Of a DNA stretch of 29,417 nt, positions 7,643 through 16,590 are shown piece after piece. Source of the stretch: Chara braunii (taxonomy: Eukaryota; Streptophyta; Charophyceae; Charales; Characeae); NCBI GenBank assembly GCA_003427395.1, contig BFEA01000302.1, forward strand, positions 1,646,476-1,675,892, written 5' to 3'. The stretch's first letter is position 1. The number at the start of each line of letters is the position of its first letter. The position numbers were made by a program, and so were the translations under genes. Under the pieces are notes generated by a model, which was not told the DNA's origin, made no database searches, and saw only the letters and a program-made list of their open reading frames with translations.

Positions 7643-9670
7643 CTAGAAGACCCTCCCAATCTCAAGCAAAACCGTCTTCCTTCCAACCTTCCCCCTGATG
7701 CAATTTCTTATTACAATCTGCTTTCAGACAATCAAGAAAACTGAAACTGCCATTGCACACGCATTCCTTTACTTAGTCCGACTTGTGTCCTGAACGTCAA
7801 ACTAAAGTCAAAGTAGGGCTGCATACAATACACTCAGCCGATACATAGGACGCTGTACAGATAGGGGCTATAATTGGGTTTATAAGGGGAAGCAATAATC
7901 ACCTCTGAGTTCCCTGCCTCCGGAACTCCTCCTGAGTTCCGGCAGAGCTCCCGCAATCGGTGGGATGACTCCCCACAGAGCCTTGTTGTGGTCCTACGGG
8001 TTGCAATCCCGCCTCCCGCCTTCCTCTCCGAACCAATAGACTAGACTTAGGATAAGAAGGGCAGACACAAATAGATTTAAGACTCTCAGATCCAAGAGAG
8101 GTGCACTCAGACTCGCAGGAGAGGGCCTTGTTCCTGCAATGATGGCCGAAACGCAACCACCGGTCAACAGTAGTCAAAATACCAACTGTTGTTTCCCAGA
8201 TGACCTTCCCGCTCACTACAATCACCCGTATGTGGGATCCAGTTTTCCCTTTCATGTCGCCGCTAACTGCTCTTTGACATAATTAGCCAGGTATTGTGGT
8301 AACCAAAAGCCAGAACAGAACGGAATGCAGTAGTAATTTGCCCCTACTGCGTGCTCAGCAGCCGTGCACAGCGGCGCAACAGGAACAAGCGGGATGCAGC
8401 AGTAAGTCAAACGTACACTAGTAATCACAAGGGTGCCGCAGTCGCAGCCTTAGCATCCAGTTGTTCACTAGAAAAAGGGAAGCACCGTTCGCTGTTGACC
8501 GCAACCCAACTGCTAGCAATGCCAGCTTGCACAGTTAACCTCTTGTTGCAGTTCGAGCTCTACCACAACAACAACGTGCAATATCCTGTCACAACCACCA
8601 GTCAATTAGCAGCCCCCAAGAAAAACCCAGCTTTGCTCGTTATCAGGGGGAGCACAGTCTGTTATTCGCATCATCCCACCGCAACAGCAATCCCTTGGAA
8701 GTCCGGCAAGGGCTGCAGTAGAAATACAGCTTAAGCCAACAACAAAACTCACAGCAACAGAACGATAAGCGAAACTGCCACAGCCGTTCGCAGCAGCACT
8801 CGTACATCCAAGCAGCCACTTGAAGTCCACCGGCTAGGCCACGAGAACACTCTTTTAACCTCGAGGGCATATGCCTGACCGCAAACGTTTACCCACCTAC
8901 TTAAATTCTGGGGATGAAGCTTCACTAGAGTATAGTCGGGCGCAAGGCATCATAGATCAGGACTATGCACACAGCCCCAACCATGCAGACATTCTCTCCC
9001 TCGTATACTACACCTACCGGTCCTTCCATTGCGCACTTCGGCGGCCCCGCATAGATCAGTAATATTAGCAATGGCCCAGTCTATAGAGGCCCTGCTCAAT
9101 TAGAGCACACAGTTAACCATGCAGTAAAGCCCCAGTGGGATTACAGTAAGCGCCGCAACACAAAAAACGTGCGGTCGTTTACACAGCCGTACCACTTTAG
9201 TACGATGATCCGCAGTAAACACCGCATCTGCTGCAGTAAAAACACAGTCAACAGAACCGGCGGAGCGCATAGCAACGGGACAATAAAAAACACCTCCAGT
9301 AGTCGACTTGCCCTGTGATCAGCAGTACCTCAGTCCACAAACAAGTTTTTCAATTTCCTGGCTCTCCTCTCCTCTCCTCTGTCGTTACTCCGGCCATCGA
9401 GAACTGCAGTCTGTCCCACAGACTAGCCTCCAACCTCCGCTGCTCGCCGTCTACAACTTCGTATGACAAACGAGCGGCACACTGGTTAACCGGCTAGCTT
9501 CCTCCCTTCAGCAGCTCATCAAAACCTCTTAACACATGAGGGCGCCTGACCATCAGTCTGACCAAGTTCGCCCAATATCTGAGGGAGGGAATTCGTTGAC
9601 GTCGTAGCTCGAATTTTGGTTCACCCCGCATCACCGGTCCTCTGCCAGCTACGAGGTAAGTCCCAATTAA
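7643..9670. other. 2-kb stretch without a recognisable gene
   Basis: Frames of 60-130 codons occur on both strands (for example minus 8255-7899 and plus 8351-8734), but they overlap each other, have no domain I know and look like chance. A CAG(C)AGTAA-type motif recurs loosely between 8290 and 9300, and CTCCT repeats lie at about 9362-9378. TTTATAAGGGG near 7879 is a TATA-like string. A plant-type 5' splice consensus GAGGTAAGT occurs near 9651-9659 with no exon I can attach to it. Confidence 0.5.
7907..7942 (+). other. 9-bp perfect hairpin with an alternative pairing partner
   Basis: CCGGAACTC (7920-7928) pairs perfectly with GAGTTCCGG (7934-7942) across a five-base loop. A second GAGTTCC just upstream (about 7907-7913) can pair with the same GGAACTC, so two mutually exclusive hairpins can form. 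No gene is attached. Confidence 0.6.
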
Positions 9671-9711
9671 CTCTCTTCTTCTCTCTCTCTCTCTCTCTCC
9701 CTTTCTCTGTC
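9671..9711 (+). repeat. (CT)n microsatellite
   Basis: This is an uninterrupted CT-dinucleotide core of about twenty bases within a longer pyrimidine run. It lies directly downstream of a GGTAAGT motif, as in plant 5'UTRs or introns, but no gene can be joined to it. Confidence 0.85.
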
Positions 9712-11528
9712 CTCGCCCGACCTACTTCAGAAGGTCGCGACCTGTCCGAGAGTGTGTGAAAAGAAAAAAAGAAAAGAAAAAAAAAAAATGAATCATCCGC
9801 TAAAACGCGAAAAGATTCATCATCATTTTAAATCTCCCCCTACACCGACTCTCACGCCAGTCTGACTTTGGATTCAGGGTCACCCACCCCGAAAACCCCT
9901 GTTGATTGTCTTTCCCCGCCCGAACCCGTCCATCAATGAGCGAGAAGTCCGTTTTCCTCCTTTCGTTTTCACCTCCTCCACAGCCCAGCGCGGTCAGTTT
10001 CTCATCTAACTACTAACTCACTAACCCATCCCCAAAACTAACAACACAGCCTGCTTCGCCCAGCCAACAAACCCCTACTTCAATACTTGGTTCACCCGAC
10101 TTCATTACGGATCGGGTAGGAACCCGATTCTTCTTCCCCCACCATCACTCCTCCCGCCATGGCTCGTCGCACCCTCTTTCTCTACTAACACCTAATCCAC
10201 TAACTTTCTAATAAAACTAGCTATACTATTGGATTCGTCTGGGGCCAAAACCCCGGGATCGGCTCTTCCCTCGTCCAAAACCATAGGGAGTCAAGCGAGT
10301 TGGCCCTCTTCCTCTCTCTGCCATAGCCCCGCCTCTTCGCATGCACCCGGCGCATCTTCCCCCCCGGGTTCGTTCCTTTCCCTTTTCTCCCTTCCGCCTC
10401 AGACCACCTCGCTCCGCTACCGGTCATTACTATGCCTCTCTCGCATCACTCCACTCCGCCTTGCGCCTTGGTACTCCACTCTTGTTCCTTGGTACTCCGC
10501 TCCTCGTTCGTCACTCTGCTCGTTTGCGCCCTGCCATCCATCATGCCGCTGCCTGTGTTCCTCTGGCCGGTAAGTACCCGACTTACTCACCCCGCCGTTC
10601 GACGCCCACAACGGTGCAGCGTTGCCCGCTCAACCCTGCTACCTGTCTACTCCGTCGAGGCTACCCTGGTGCGCTACTTACCCTGCCCCTGCGGTTGCCC
10701 GGTGCCGCCCGATCGGACTCACGCACGTCACGTGTCGGGCCCATAGGGGGAGGAGAATGGAGGGGAAGCATAGTGACTGGCCTATCAGGGAGGCCCGCGC
10801 CTGATGCTACCGGCTGACCCTTGGATGTTACCGCCCACCTGCCGTAGCAGGCTTTGCACCTGCTGGCCGGCGCGGCTCCAGCTTGTTCCCTTATTTGAGG
10901 CTTGGGCTCGAGCGTGGCTGCTAAAGGGTTCCTAGCGAATACATCACACCCCCGCGCGGCCCCGCCGCGCTTGAAATAAAGACAAATAATAATAATAACT
11001 AAAATAATAACCACGAAAATTCCAAACTAGAGCCGCCCGGCAAAAGGAGGGAAGGACAAGTATTAATGTCGCCCTTGGCCCTGCCGCGCAACCCCACCGA
11101 CCGCAAAACCACAGGGGATAGCCTTCCCCACTCTCAACCCCGTGGCTCCCCCTCGCCACTTTGATACTCCCACGTCATTGCCGCTCAATCTCGATCCCTG
11201 ACCCCTCAGATGAGTGTCCGACGCCGTAACCAATAATGTTAGGCCCGAGTCTGGGTCTAGCTCTGGCGGACGCCTAAATAAACGAACACTGCGCGACACG
11301 CCAAGCTGCCGAAACGCTTTCAGAAGTCACATAGTTGTCGATGTCGTCCTCCGTACGTACGCACAGATCACATGCAAGCATATGAATCAGCGAGACATAA
11401 TCTTTTTAATCCTTGTTTAATTAGAAGAGAAATTCCGGCCGGCGATGACGCCGACTCTTCAGTCATCAACAAATAGGAAGATCACGCGCGCCTCAAAAGT
11501 CCGCGCGCCCACACACTCTCTATTCTAG
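9712..11528. other. 1.8-kb stretch without a recognisable gene
   Basis: I see A-rich and C/T-rich stretches. 10229-10817 is a GC-rich, C-biased segment in which all three plus frames are partly open, a composition effect rather than coding. A GGTAAGT motif near 10570, an AATAATAATAATAA tract at 10984-11000 and a GC-to-AT switch at 10960-10980 are present. I recognise no protein. Confidence 0.5.
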
Positions 11529-11539
11529 TCAACCATCTA

Positions 11540-11690
11540 GCCGTCGTAAACACATAGACGCAGCTGCGCCTCGCACGGAATCCTTAGATTTTAAACCAAA
11601 CCTATTATCTGTCGCATGCAAAAACCAGGCCGGATACCCTTGTAAGGGTATTCGCGCCGACACCAGCGCCGTCGGCCCTCTTTTCTCTTG
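11540..11690 (-). pseudogene. decayed fragment of an unknown protein shared with 25.4-25.7 kb
   Basis: On the minus strand one frame reads VGANTLTRVSGLVF, then nineteen codons including three stops, then CVYVF. The frame around 25650 reads VGAETLTRVSAHVF, then exactly nineteen residues, then CVHLKV, with no gap needed. Conserved positions within the spacer include an Arg, a Phe and basic residues before the Cys. This suggests two copies of one coding sequence, the copy here being dead. I do not recognise the family. A mobile-element protein is the likeliest source, given the surroundings. Confidence 0.5.
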
Positions 11691-11952
11691 TGAATAAACA
11701 AAGCCGTAAAGGCGAGAACAATGACTGCTCGAAAGGATCAGAGTATCCACTAAGCATCTTACTGAAGGAATACACCGTATGCATGCAAGGACTTAGGTAG
11801 AACTATTATCTCATGCCGAACAGACCAGTTGACAACTGGCGCCTTATGCAATGGTGCCTCATCCATGACCCGATCATTTAACACACCTTCTCTCCTGGCC
11901 GGTCGTGGGAAGGTCCCCCTCGACATTCGTCCAGATTCTTTTCCGTACAGTT

Positions 11953-12079
11953 CCAACCCTCGACCAATTACTGACCAGTTTTTCAGATATAATACTGACT
12001 AATTTTCCAGATATAATACTGACTAATTTTCCAGATATAATACTGACTAATTTTCCAGATATAATAAGGTCAGTGTTGG
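11953..12079 (+). repeat. 24-bp tandem repeat (x4) between short inverted repeats
   Basis: TTTTCCAGATATAATACTGA plus CTAA repeats with a 24-bp step at 11979, 12003, 12027 and 12051. ACTGACC (11970-11976) and GGTCAGT (12068-12074) flank the array as inverted repeats, with a second pair CCAAC (11953-11957) and GTTGG (12075-12079) outside. The open frame across it (an eight-residue peptide repeat) follows from the period being divisible by three. It could be a tiny foldback/MITE-like element whose centre has expanded. Confidence 0.8.
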
Positions 12080-12178
12080 TACAACCTTCTCATGAAGGGA
12101 TTTGTTGTACTATTATGTAATCAAAGGCTTTGGAGAGAAAAGCACGCTCAAGGAATATTACCTTAAATGGGATGTGCC

Positions 12179-12291
12179 ACCCGACGCCACCCTGGATGTC
12201 GTTCACATTCATCAGAGGCCACCCTGGATGTCGTTCAAAGCCCATTTACTCACCCGACGCCACCCTGGATGTCGTTCACATTCATCAGAGG
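12179..12291 (+). repeat. three copies of a CCACCCTGGATGTCGTTCA repeat
   Basis: A block of about 40 bp at 12179-12218 recurs nearly unchanged at 12251-12291, and a shortened version lies between them (12219-12237). The ATGTCGTTC core resembles the TGTCGTTC terminus of the family A repeat, which may be coincidence. Confidence 0.85.
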
Positions 12292-12380
12292 CGCGTGAGG
12301 GGGATGTGCCCTCACCCCTAACTTTCAATGGGAAGGACGCAAGTTGTCACGTTCTTTAGTTCAACATGTTCTTGAACAGT

Positions 12381-12381
<1 letters not shown>

Positions 12382-12413
<32 letters not shown>
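12382..12413 (+). repeat. poly(A) tract, 32 bases
   Basis: This is a pure A run after TGAACAGTC. It could be the tail of a plus-strand retroposon covering the repeats just upstream, or a simple A-tract. No poly(A) signal or target-site duplication is evident by eye. Confidence 0.8.
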
Positions 12414-12414
<1 letters not shown>

Positions 12415-12699
12415 ATATCGCTCACCCACGCACTTACCACTCCAACTCCACTTAACCAAACCAGAGGGACAGTCCAGCCTTAAACATGTGTCAACGGTAT
12501 GGGACATTGCCCGTTCGTCGCCATGTGGGACGACCACTTTACCTGCGCAGAGCGCTACAGGTTATGGTGGCAGGACATCGCCATCAAACCCTAAACTTGA
12601 AGGCGCGACGCTGCGTGCATGGAGCGCTATAGCGCCGCCGCTACTCGGGCCCCTCCCTCTCCACGCACCCTCTTTCTGACTCTAAACCTAAATTTTATT

Positions 12700-12710
12700 C
12701 TATATAAAAT
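12700..12710 (+). promoter_or_regulatory. isolated TATA-box-like element
   Basis: CTATATAAAAT is a good match to a plant TATA box, but the downstream frames are short and unrecognised. It is either a promoter of a non-coding transcript or chance. Confidence 0.2.
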
Positions 12711-12831
12711 TGCGACGTGCGGCTTAGCAGCCGTGCGATTCAAGGTTTAAATGGCAAAAAAAGGGTGGCAGCGTGGAGCATGTAAGCCGTGGCGAAAGAG
12801 GGGGGTCGTTCAGACCTATGCTGTTCTAGAA

Positions 12832-12905
12832 TTCTCCCGCCCGAACTCGAACCGACGTTGGCATGACAAAAGGTATATGCCCTACCCTATCGGGATAAAT
12901 GCATG
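12832..12905 (-). repeat. tRNA-like module 1 of a minus-strand cluster
   Basis: Read on the minus strand: GGGTAGGGCATATACC (A-box/D-arm-like), then TTTTGTCATGCC, then GTCGGTTCGAGTTCGGG, which contains the B-box string GGTTCGAGTTC. The order and spacing match a tRNA head, but the anticodon arm does not fold with a normal seven-base loop. I take it as a tRNA-derived SINE or tRNA pseudogene. Confidence 0.5.
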
Positions 12906-13071
12906 TTTGGTCCAGAGGTAGGTGGCGGCAGTTCAAACAGTCGGGGATAGGCAGAGGGCAGGCGGAGGCCTGCTGGCTGGGTGTTGGTTGTATGTTGGTC
13001 ATGAGCTGGCTGTTTCCACTGACCCACTGGGCAAAGCCCTTCGTATTGAAAGGCTGCTCCCAATTGGTGTG

Positions 13072-13166
13072 AAAAGGAGCTAGCCCAGCAGAATAACATG
13101 CGAGATTCTCACCCGACGGATACCGGGATCGAACCCGATGATGCCCTACTTGGGCTAGCTCCTTTT
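13072..13166 (-). repeat. tRNA-like module 2 inside a 16-bp perfect inverted repeat
   Basis: AAAAGGAGCTAGCCCA (13072-13087) and its exact reverse complement (13151-13166) enclose 63 bases. On the minus strand these contain GGGTTCGATCCCGG (13136-13123), a perfect B box. The right arm read on the minus strand supplies TAGCCCAAGTAGG, close to an A box. The phrase TGGGCTAGC(T/C)CC reappears near 18619 and 23690 in the long repeats. This could be a foldback SINE derivative or a hairpin element built from a tRNA-like head. Confidence 0.65.
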
Positions 13167-13317
13167 GGAACAGGCTCATCATCAAGGCATGAGGCGCGGT
13201 CAATTTCGACCGCGAGATCGCCAAGATCACGAGGCTGAAATCGACCGCACGAAGTTGCATGGTCGTACACAAGGATGACACGTATAAATCGAGAAACCGT
13301 CCAAATTTTTTTGATCC

Positions 13318-13402
13318 CCGTCGAGATCGAACTCAGATCCCTATATCGAAAGCAAGGAGGGAGGCGCCAACAAGGCGCTGCACAATCAACCGTGGCCGTT
13401 GG
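13318..13402 (-). repeat. tRNA-like module 3 of the cluster
   Basis: On the minus strand GTTGGCGCCTCC is followed about 30 bases later by TGAGTTCGATCTCGACGGG, the latter a near B box. The left side (13376-13415) can form CGCC/GGCG hairpins. This is the third tRNA-like head on the same strand within 600 bases, with an A-rich run at 13431-13440. It is probably a SINE fragment. Confidence 0.45.
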
Positions 13403-13667
13403 CTTATGCCAACGGCTATATTACTAAGAAAAAAAAAAAATGCAACCTGGAAGCAACTAAGCGCCATGTGGCGCGCTCAGAAGAGAGAGGGACTCAGAGT
13501 TCCTGGGAAGGAGAAAACGAGCGCCCGTTTTCAGGGCGCCAGGTCGTTTCTTGGTAAGTCGTGATTTTTATTTTTTTATGTTCTTTATGTATATATATTT
13601 TTTTAGATTGTTTTTAGATTTATTCATTTAGATTTATAGATTCTTTGTTTTTCTTTGTTTTGATCTA

Positions 13668-14010
13668 CGTAGCACCGTGTTCGCGTTCGGAGGCGAACGC
13701 GAACAAGCGCCCAAAACCCTTCGAACGCGAACATAAAAAATATTAAAAAACAAAAACAAAAAAACTTTCTCAGAAAAATTTGAAAACATTATATGTTATG
13801 TAAAATAACAATACAAGCAACGTTTGTCTTGGAGTAATATTCAAGTTCGTAGCCAATCATGAGTTAAAAATCAAAAACCGGATTTTTTTTTTTTTTTTTT
13901 TTTACGAAAAAAAATTATGTTCGCCCGAACATGTTCACAAGCTGTTCGAGCGAACGCGCGAACACGTTCGCCCGAACGTGAAGGGGCGCAAACACGTTCG
14001 GCGTGCTACG
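13668..14010. mobile_element. GTTCG-rich foldback/MITE-like element, 343 bp
   Basis: The ends are CGTAGCAC (13668-13675) and GTGCTACG (14003-14010), with a second paired block GTGTT(C/T)GCG just inside each. Next to the left end is a perfect 11-bp hairpin GTTCGCGTTCG/CGAACGCGAAC (13679-13689 with 13694-13704). The right third is full of GTTCG and CGAAC motifs such as TTCGCCCGAAC. The middle is AT-rich with a long T run (13884-13903). No ORF is seen. Terminal inverted repeats, small size and high self-complementarity suit a non-autonomous DNA element. No clear target-site duplication is visible. Confidence 0.6.
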
Positions 14011-14094
14011 CAGGTGTAAGATTTTGTTGTTGGCTGGTTTCATGATGCTACTTGGCTCAATTTTTTTGTGTTAATCCTCTCTATACATTTGCTT

Positions 14095-14204
14095 NNNNNN
14101 NNNNNNNNNNNNNNNNNNNNNNNNNNNNNNNNNNNNNNNNNNNNNNNNNNNNNNNNNNNNNNNNNNNNNNNNNNNNNNNNNNNNNNNNNNNNNNNNNNNN
14201 NNNN
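14095..14204. other. assembly gap (110 N)
   Basis: 110 undetermined bases end exactly where the (GA)n tract begins. Open frames crossing the gap are artefacts. Confidence 0.99.

Positions 14205-14260
<56 letters not shown>
14205..14260 (+). repeat. (GA)n microsatellite, at least 28 repeats
   Basis: This is a perfect GA dinucleotide repeat abutting the gap. Its true length is unknown because the gap probably contains more of it. Confidence 0.97.
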
Positions 14261-14264
<4 letters not shown>

Positions 14265-15179
14265 CCAACCACGTCGTTGCCCCATGGTACTTCCAACGAT
14301 AGGGTGAGCAAAATCGAATGAATCTGCGTCTGGGACAAGGGGAGATCCACTGCCGCGACCCGTTCTACTGAAGGTAGGAAAGGTACGGTTGTTTTTCTTT
14401 TTGTATTGTTGTTTCCACTTTCCTCACGTGGTCGTTGGGAAAACGAGGAATACGGGGAAGGGCTCAAACGAAGAAAAACTGTAAAAAAAAAAAAAAAAAA
14501 AAAGGGGGGGAAAAAAATGCAAGGGGAAGAAATGCAAGGGGAACGAAAGCAACAGCCACAGCCACGAACGTGGCCACGACCGTGCTTCAAGTACAAGTTA
14601 AATTGGCCCGAATGTGGCTATTCAGGCCAAATCTTTAACTTGATAAAGTGTTGGGGACAGGGGGGAAAGTGGTTGTGTACAGTCACTTTTGTGAGTACCT
14701 GCACTTGATAAAGTGCTGGGTACAGGGAAAAAAAGGAAAAAAGAAGGAGGCAGTTGAGGGTAACTGCCTCCCTAGGTGTGTGCCTGAGGTGTGACAGCCT
14801 CATACCCTCGATCTTGATCAAATCAAGGGGCCCCAGACAAGTGACAAATTTTGCCTGGGGGCTGCTGAGGCAGCCAAGCACTTCCCAACCACTATAAAAG
14901 AGGAAGCTGAACCCCAACTGCCACACAAAGCCTTCACTCTGCCAGTCTGTGACAACACACTTGAGCGCTGAGATGAGGTGTTGAGGAGCTGGTGAGGGAG
15001 CTGCAGGAGACTGGAGGTCTGCAGGAGGAGTACAAGGAGGAGGAAGGCAGCCATAGCTGAGGCTGGGGCATTCTACTCCACCCTCTGGCCAAGCTTCTCC
15101 TTGAGGGGGGGGGGCGATGGCGGTACTGAAAGAGGCAGCGGTGCGACCAGGCGAGTGGAAGGGAGGTGCCGGCCATTGA
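14261..15179 (+). other. gene-free stretch with a TATA-like element
   Basis: An A-run then a G-run lies at 14483-14510. CTTGATAAAGTG with GGACAGGG-type tails is duplicated around 14640 and 14705. CACTATAAAAGAGG near 14890 is a good TATA-like string on the plus strand. The rightmost part (about 14990-15180) shows patches of inverted similarity to 18260-18560. I recognise no gene. Confidence 0.4.
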
Positions 15180-15820
15180 ATTCGATAGTGAAACTCCATT
15201 TTTACGGGGTTGCAAGCGATGTCATTTACGGCACCGGTGGCAGGCACTCTCCAAGCCAGCACTTGATTTTTCTTTTGGCGGGGAAGTGCTGCCGGATTTG
15301 CGACGCCGTGACACTTAACTTTTCTTTTGGCGGGGAAGTGTTGCCGGATTTGCGGCGCGACGACACTTGATTTTTCTCTTGGGGGGGAAGTGCTGCCGGA
15401 TTTGCAACGCAGCGACACTTGATTTTTCTTTTGGCAGGGAAGTGCTGCCGGATTTGCGGTGCGGTGGCACTCGTTTTTTTGGCGGGACGATGCTGCCGGA
15501 TAAGTGGTGCGGCAACACTGTTTTTTTTTCTGTGTGGAAATGCTGCTGGATTAGCGACACGACAACGGGGATTCGTGGCACGGCAGCAACAAAGTTTTTT
15601 TTTCTACAACGCGACGTCTGTTTTGTTTGATGAAGTTGTGCTACCAGAGTTGGAGTATGAGGTGGCGGCATGGTGACGGGGTGGCAATTAGTGAGGGCGA
15701 CACTATAAAATCTGCGTAAGGAGCGAGTGTTGGGGGTTGGGACTGCCTCGGCTTTTGCAGTAGTGGTGCTGGACCACTTGGAACTGCCTAGGACCAGCAG
15801 GGACCAGCGCGGGGCGTATG
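15180..15820 (+). repeat. diverged fragment of the long repeat, inverted relative to the 16.6-20.2 kb copy
   Basis: This matches the reverse complement of about 17700-18350 and 22750-23420. Landmarks are the 52-bp minisatellite (15261-15560), a GTGCTACCAGAGTTGGAGT phrase (15639-15657) that is the reverse of the sequence near 22905, and a GGACCACTTGGAACTG block matching the GGTCCCAAGTGGTCC region. CACTATAAAATC near 15700 is a TATA-like string. It abuts family A copy 2 at 15824. Confidence 0.7.
15261..15560 (-). repeat. 52-bp minisatellite, copy in the 15.2-kb fragment
   Basis: ACTTGATTTTTCTTTTGGCG begins units at 15261, 15313, 15365, 15417 and 15469 (52-bp step), followed by a 48-bp unit and decay. 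The consensus includes GGGGAAGTGCTGCCGGATTTGCG. The same repeat, inverted, lies inside both 3.6-kb direct repeats. Confidence 0.9.
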
Positions 15821-15823
15821 CGG

Positions 15824-16590
15824 TGTCGAGCGCATCGGCCCCCGCCTTTCCTCGCGAAGAGGCGGGAGCCCTCCCGGCTATGTCACGAGTTTAAACAAAA
15901 TAAACTTAAAAAAGACACAACTTGGGGATGCCGCATAAACAATCCCACGAACCGCTGAGACGGACGTGGTCGCATCATCCCTTCGCCGCTCTAGCAGGGT
16001 GCGTCAGTTGTACATCCCGCAGTCCCCTACGACAGGATAGGTTTCTGTGGGGCATAAGCTTTCTTCCCAAAGGGGCTGTCACCACCCTTAGGGGCATATC
16101 CCTACTGAGTTACCGACCCACGTGCGAAATTTTTACATGCAGTTGCAGAGGTGGGTCGGCCGAGTGCGTTTGCTCACTCGTTATAGTATAGGTATGCGCG
16201 ATTAAAACGCCTATTGAACCTAGACGTCCTCCGTTCCTTAGGGCGCCGATCTCCTAAGTACGAAGCGTACGCCAGTCAACAAGGATGGTCTCAACCAAGC
16301 GTGAAACCTCCTCTTGTCCCTTTAGACACCAGTCAGAAAAGAAAGTTATAACAACCACTCATAATTTCATTAAAAAAAAAGTCAACCGTAGTCGACAAGG
16401 AATACATATCCAACCTGAAATGATAACCTAAAGGATCAAAATCACCATTAGATACACAAAATAACACAAGATCAAAATAAAATCCTACCACATAGAGTCG
16501 CAATCGATAAATCAAAATATCATACTGAGATGTCAACTGGAAGTTGGCTTCGACATTAACCTTAATGCAGTCGACACGGTAGTCGGAGAA
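15824..16590 (-). repeat. family A LTR-like repeat, copy 2
   Basis: This is the inverted counterpart of about 26890-27655 and is homologous to 5130-5560. Conserved hairpins are CCCGCCT/AGGCGGG (15841-15847 with 15860-15866), CCCGCAG/CTGTGGG around CCTACGACAGGATAGG, CCCAAAGGG/CCCTTAGGG around a CTGTCAC loop (16066-16093) and CCGACCCAC/GTGGGTCGG (about 16112-16158, nine perfect pairs). The outer (left) end is truncated or diverged compared with the 27710 copy. Its inner end joins the long repeat near 16602, exactly as in the right-hand copy. A small ORF (16536-16333) is shared with copy 3. Confidence 0.7.
16333..16536 (-). CDS. small ORF conserved between the inverted arms (67 aa)
   Basis: This frame shares VVGFYFD(L/I)VL, then VS, then GYHFRLD with the plus-strand frame at 26945-27139, in the same orientation relative to family A. 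I recognise no domain. The aromatic-rich peptide could be the end of a lost protein or simply open by chance in a duplicated sequence. Many of the base differences between copies change amino acids, which argues against strong selection. Confidence 0.25.
   Translation of the reverse strand: MTSQYDILIYRLRLYVVGFYFDLVLFCVSNGDFDPLGYHFRLDMYSLSTTVDFFFNEIMSGCYNFLF

Noticed and set aside
7899-8255. Minus-strand ORF of 118 codons
   Set aside because: No domain, no homologue in the window and overlapping frames on the other strand. I cannot support it as a gene.
9651-9660. GTAAGT 5' splice sites (also near 6627, 10570 and 13553) as evidence for genes
   Set aside because: The motif is short. No flanking coding exon or 3' partner could be matched.
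10229-10817. Overlapping plus-strand ORFs of 60-158 codons
   Set aside because: All three frames are open in a C-biased GC-rich stretch. The peptides are low-complexity with no domain, as expected from composition.
11905-12120. Peptide repeat ORF (DIILTNFP x3)
   Set aside because: It results from a 24-bp tandem repeat, a multiple of three, and has no sign of selection.
13072-13166. Functional tRNA gene
   Set aside because: The T-arm is excellent, but the distance between the A- and B-box-like strings is too short and no acceptor stem or normal anticodon arm forms.
14040-14596. Ser-Leu or Arg-Glu repeat ORFs near 14.2 kb
   Set aside because: They read through the N gap and the (GA)n microsatellite, so they are artefacts.
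14618-15418. Minus-strand ORF of 266 codons
   Set aside because: It runs through the 52-bp minisatellite and repeat-derived sequence, and the matching frame is not kept in the other repeat copies.
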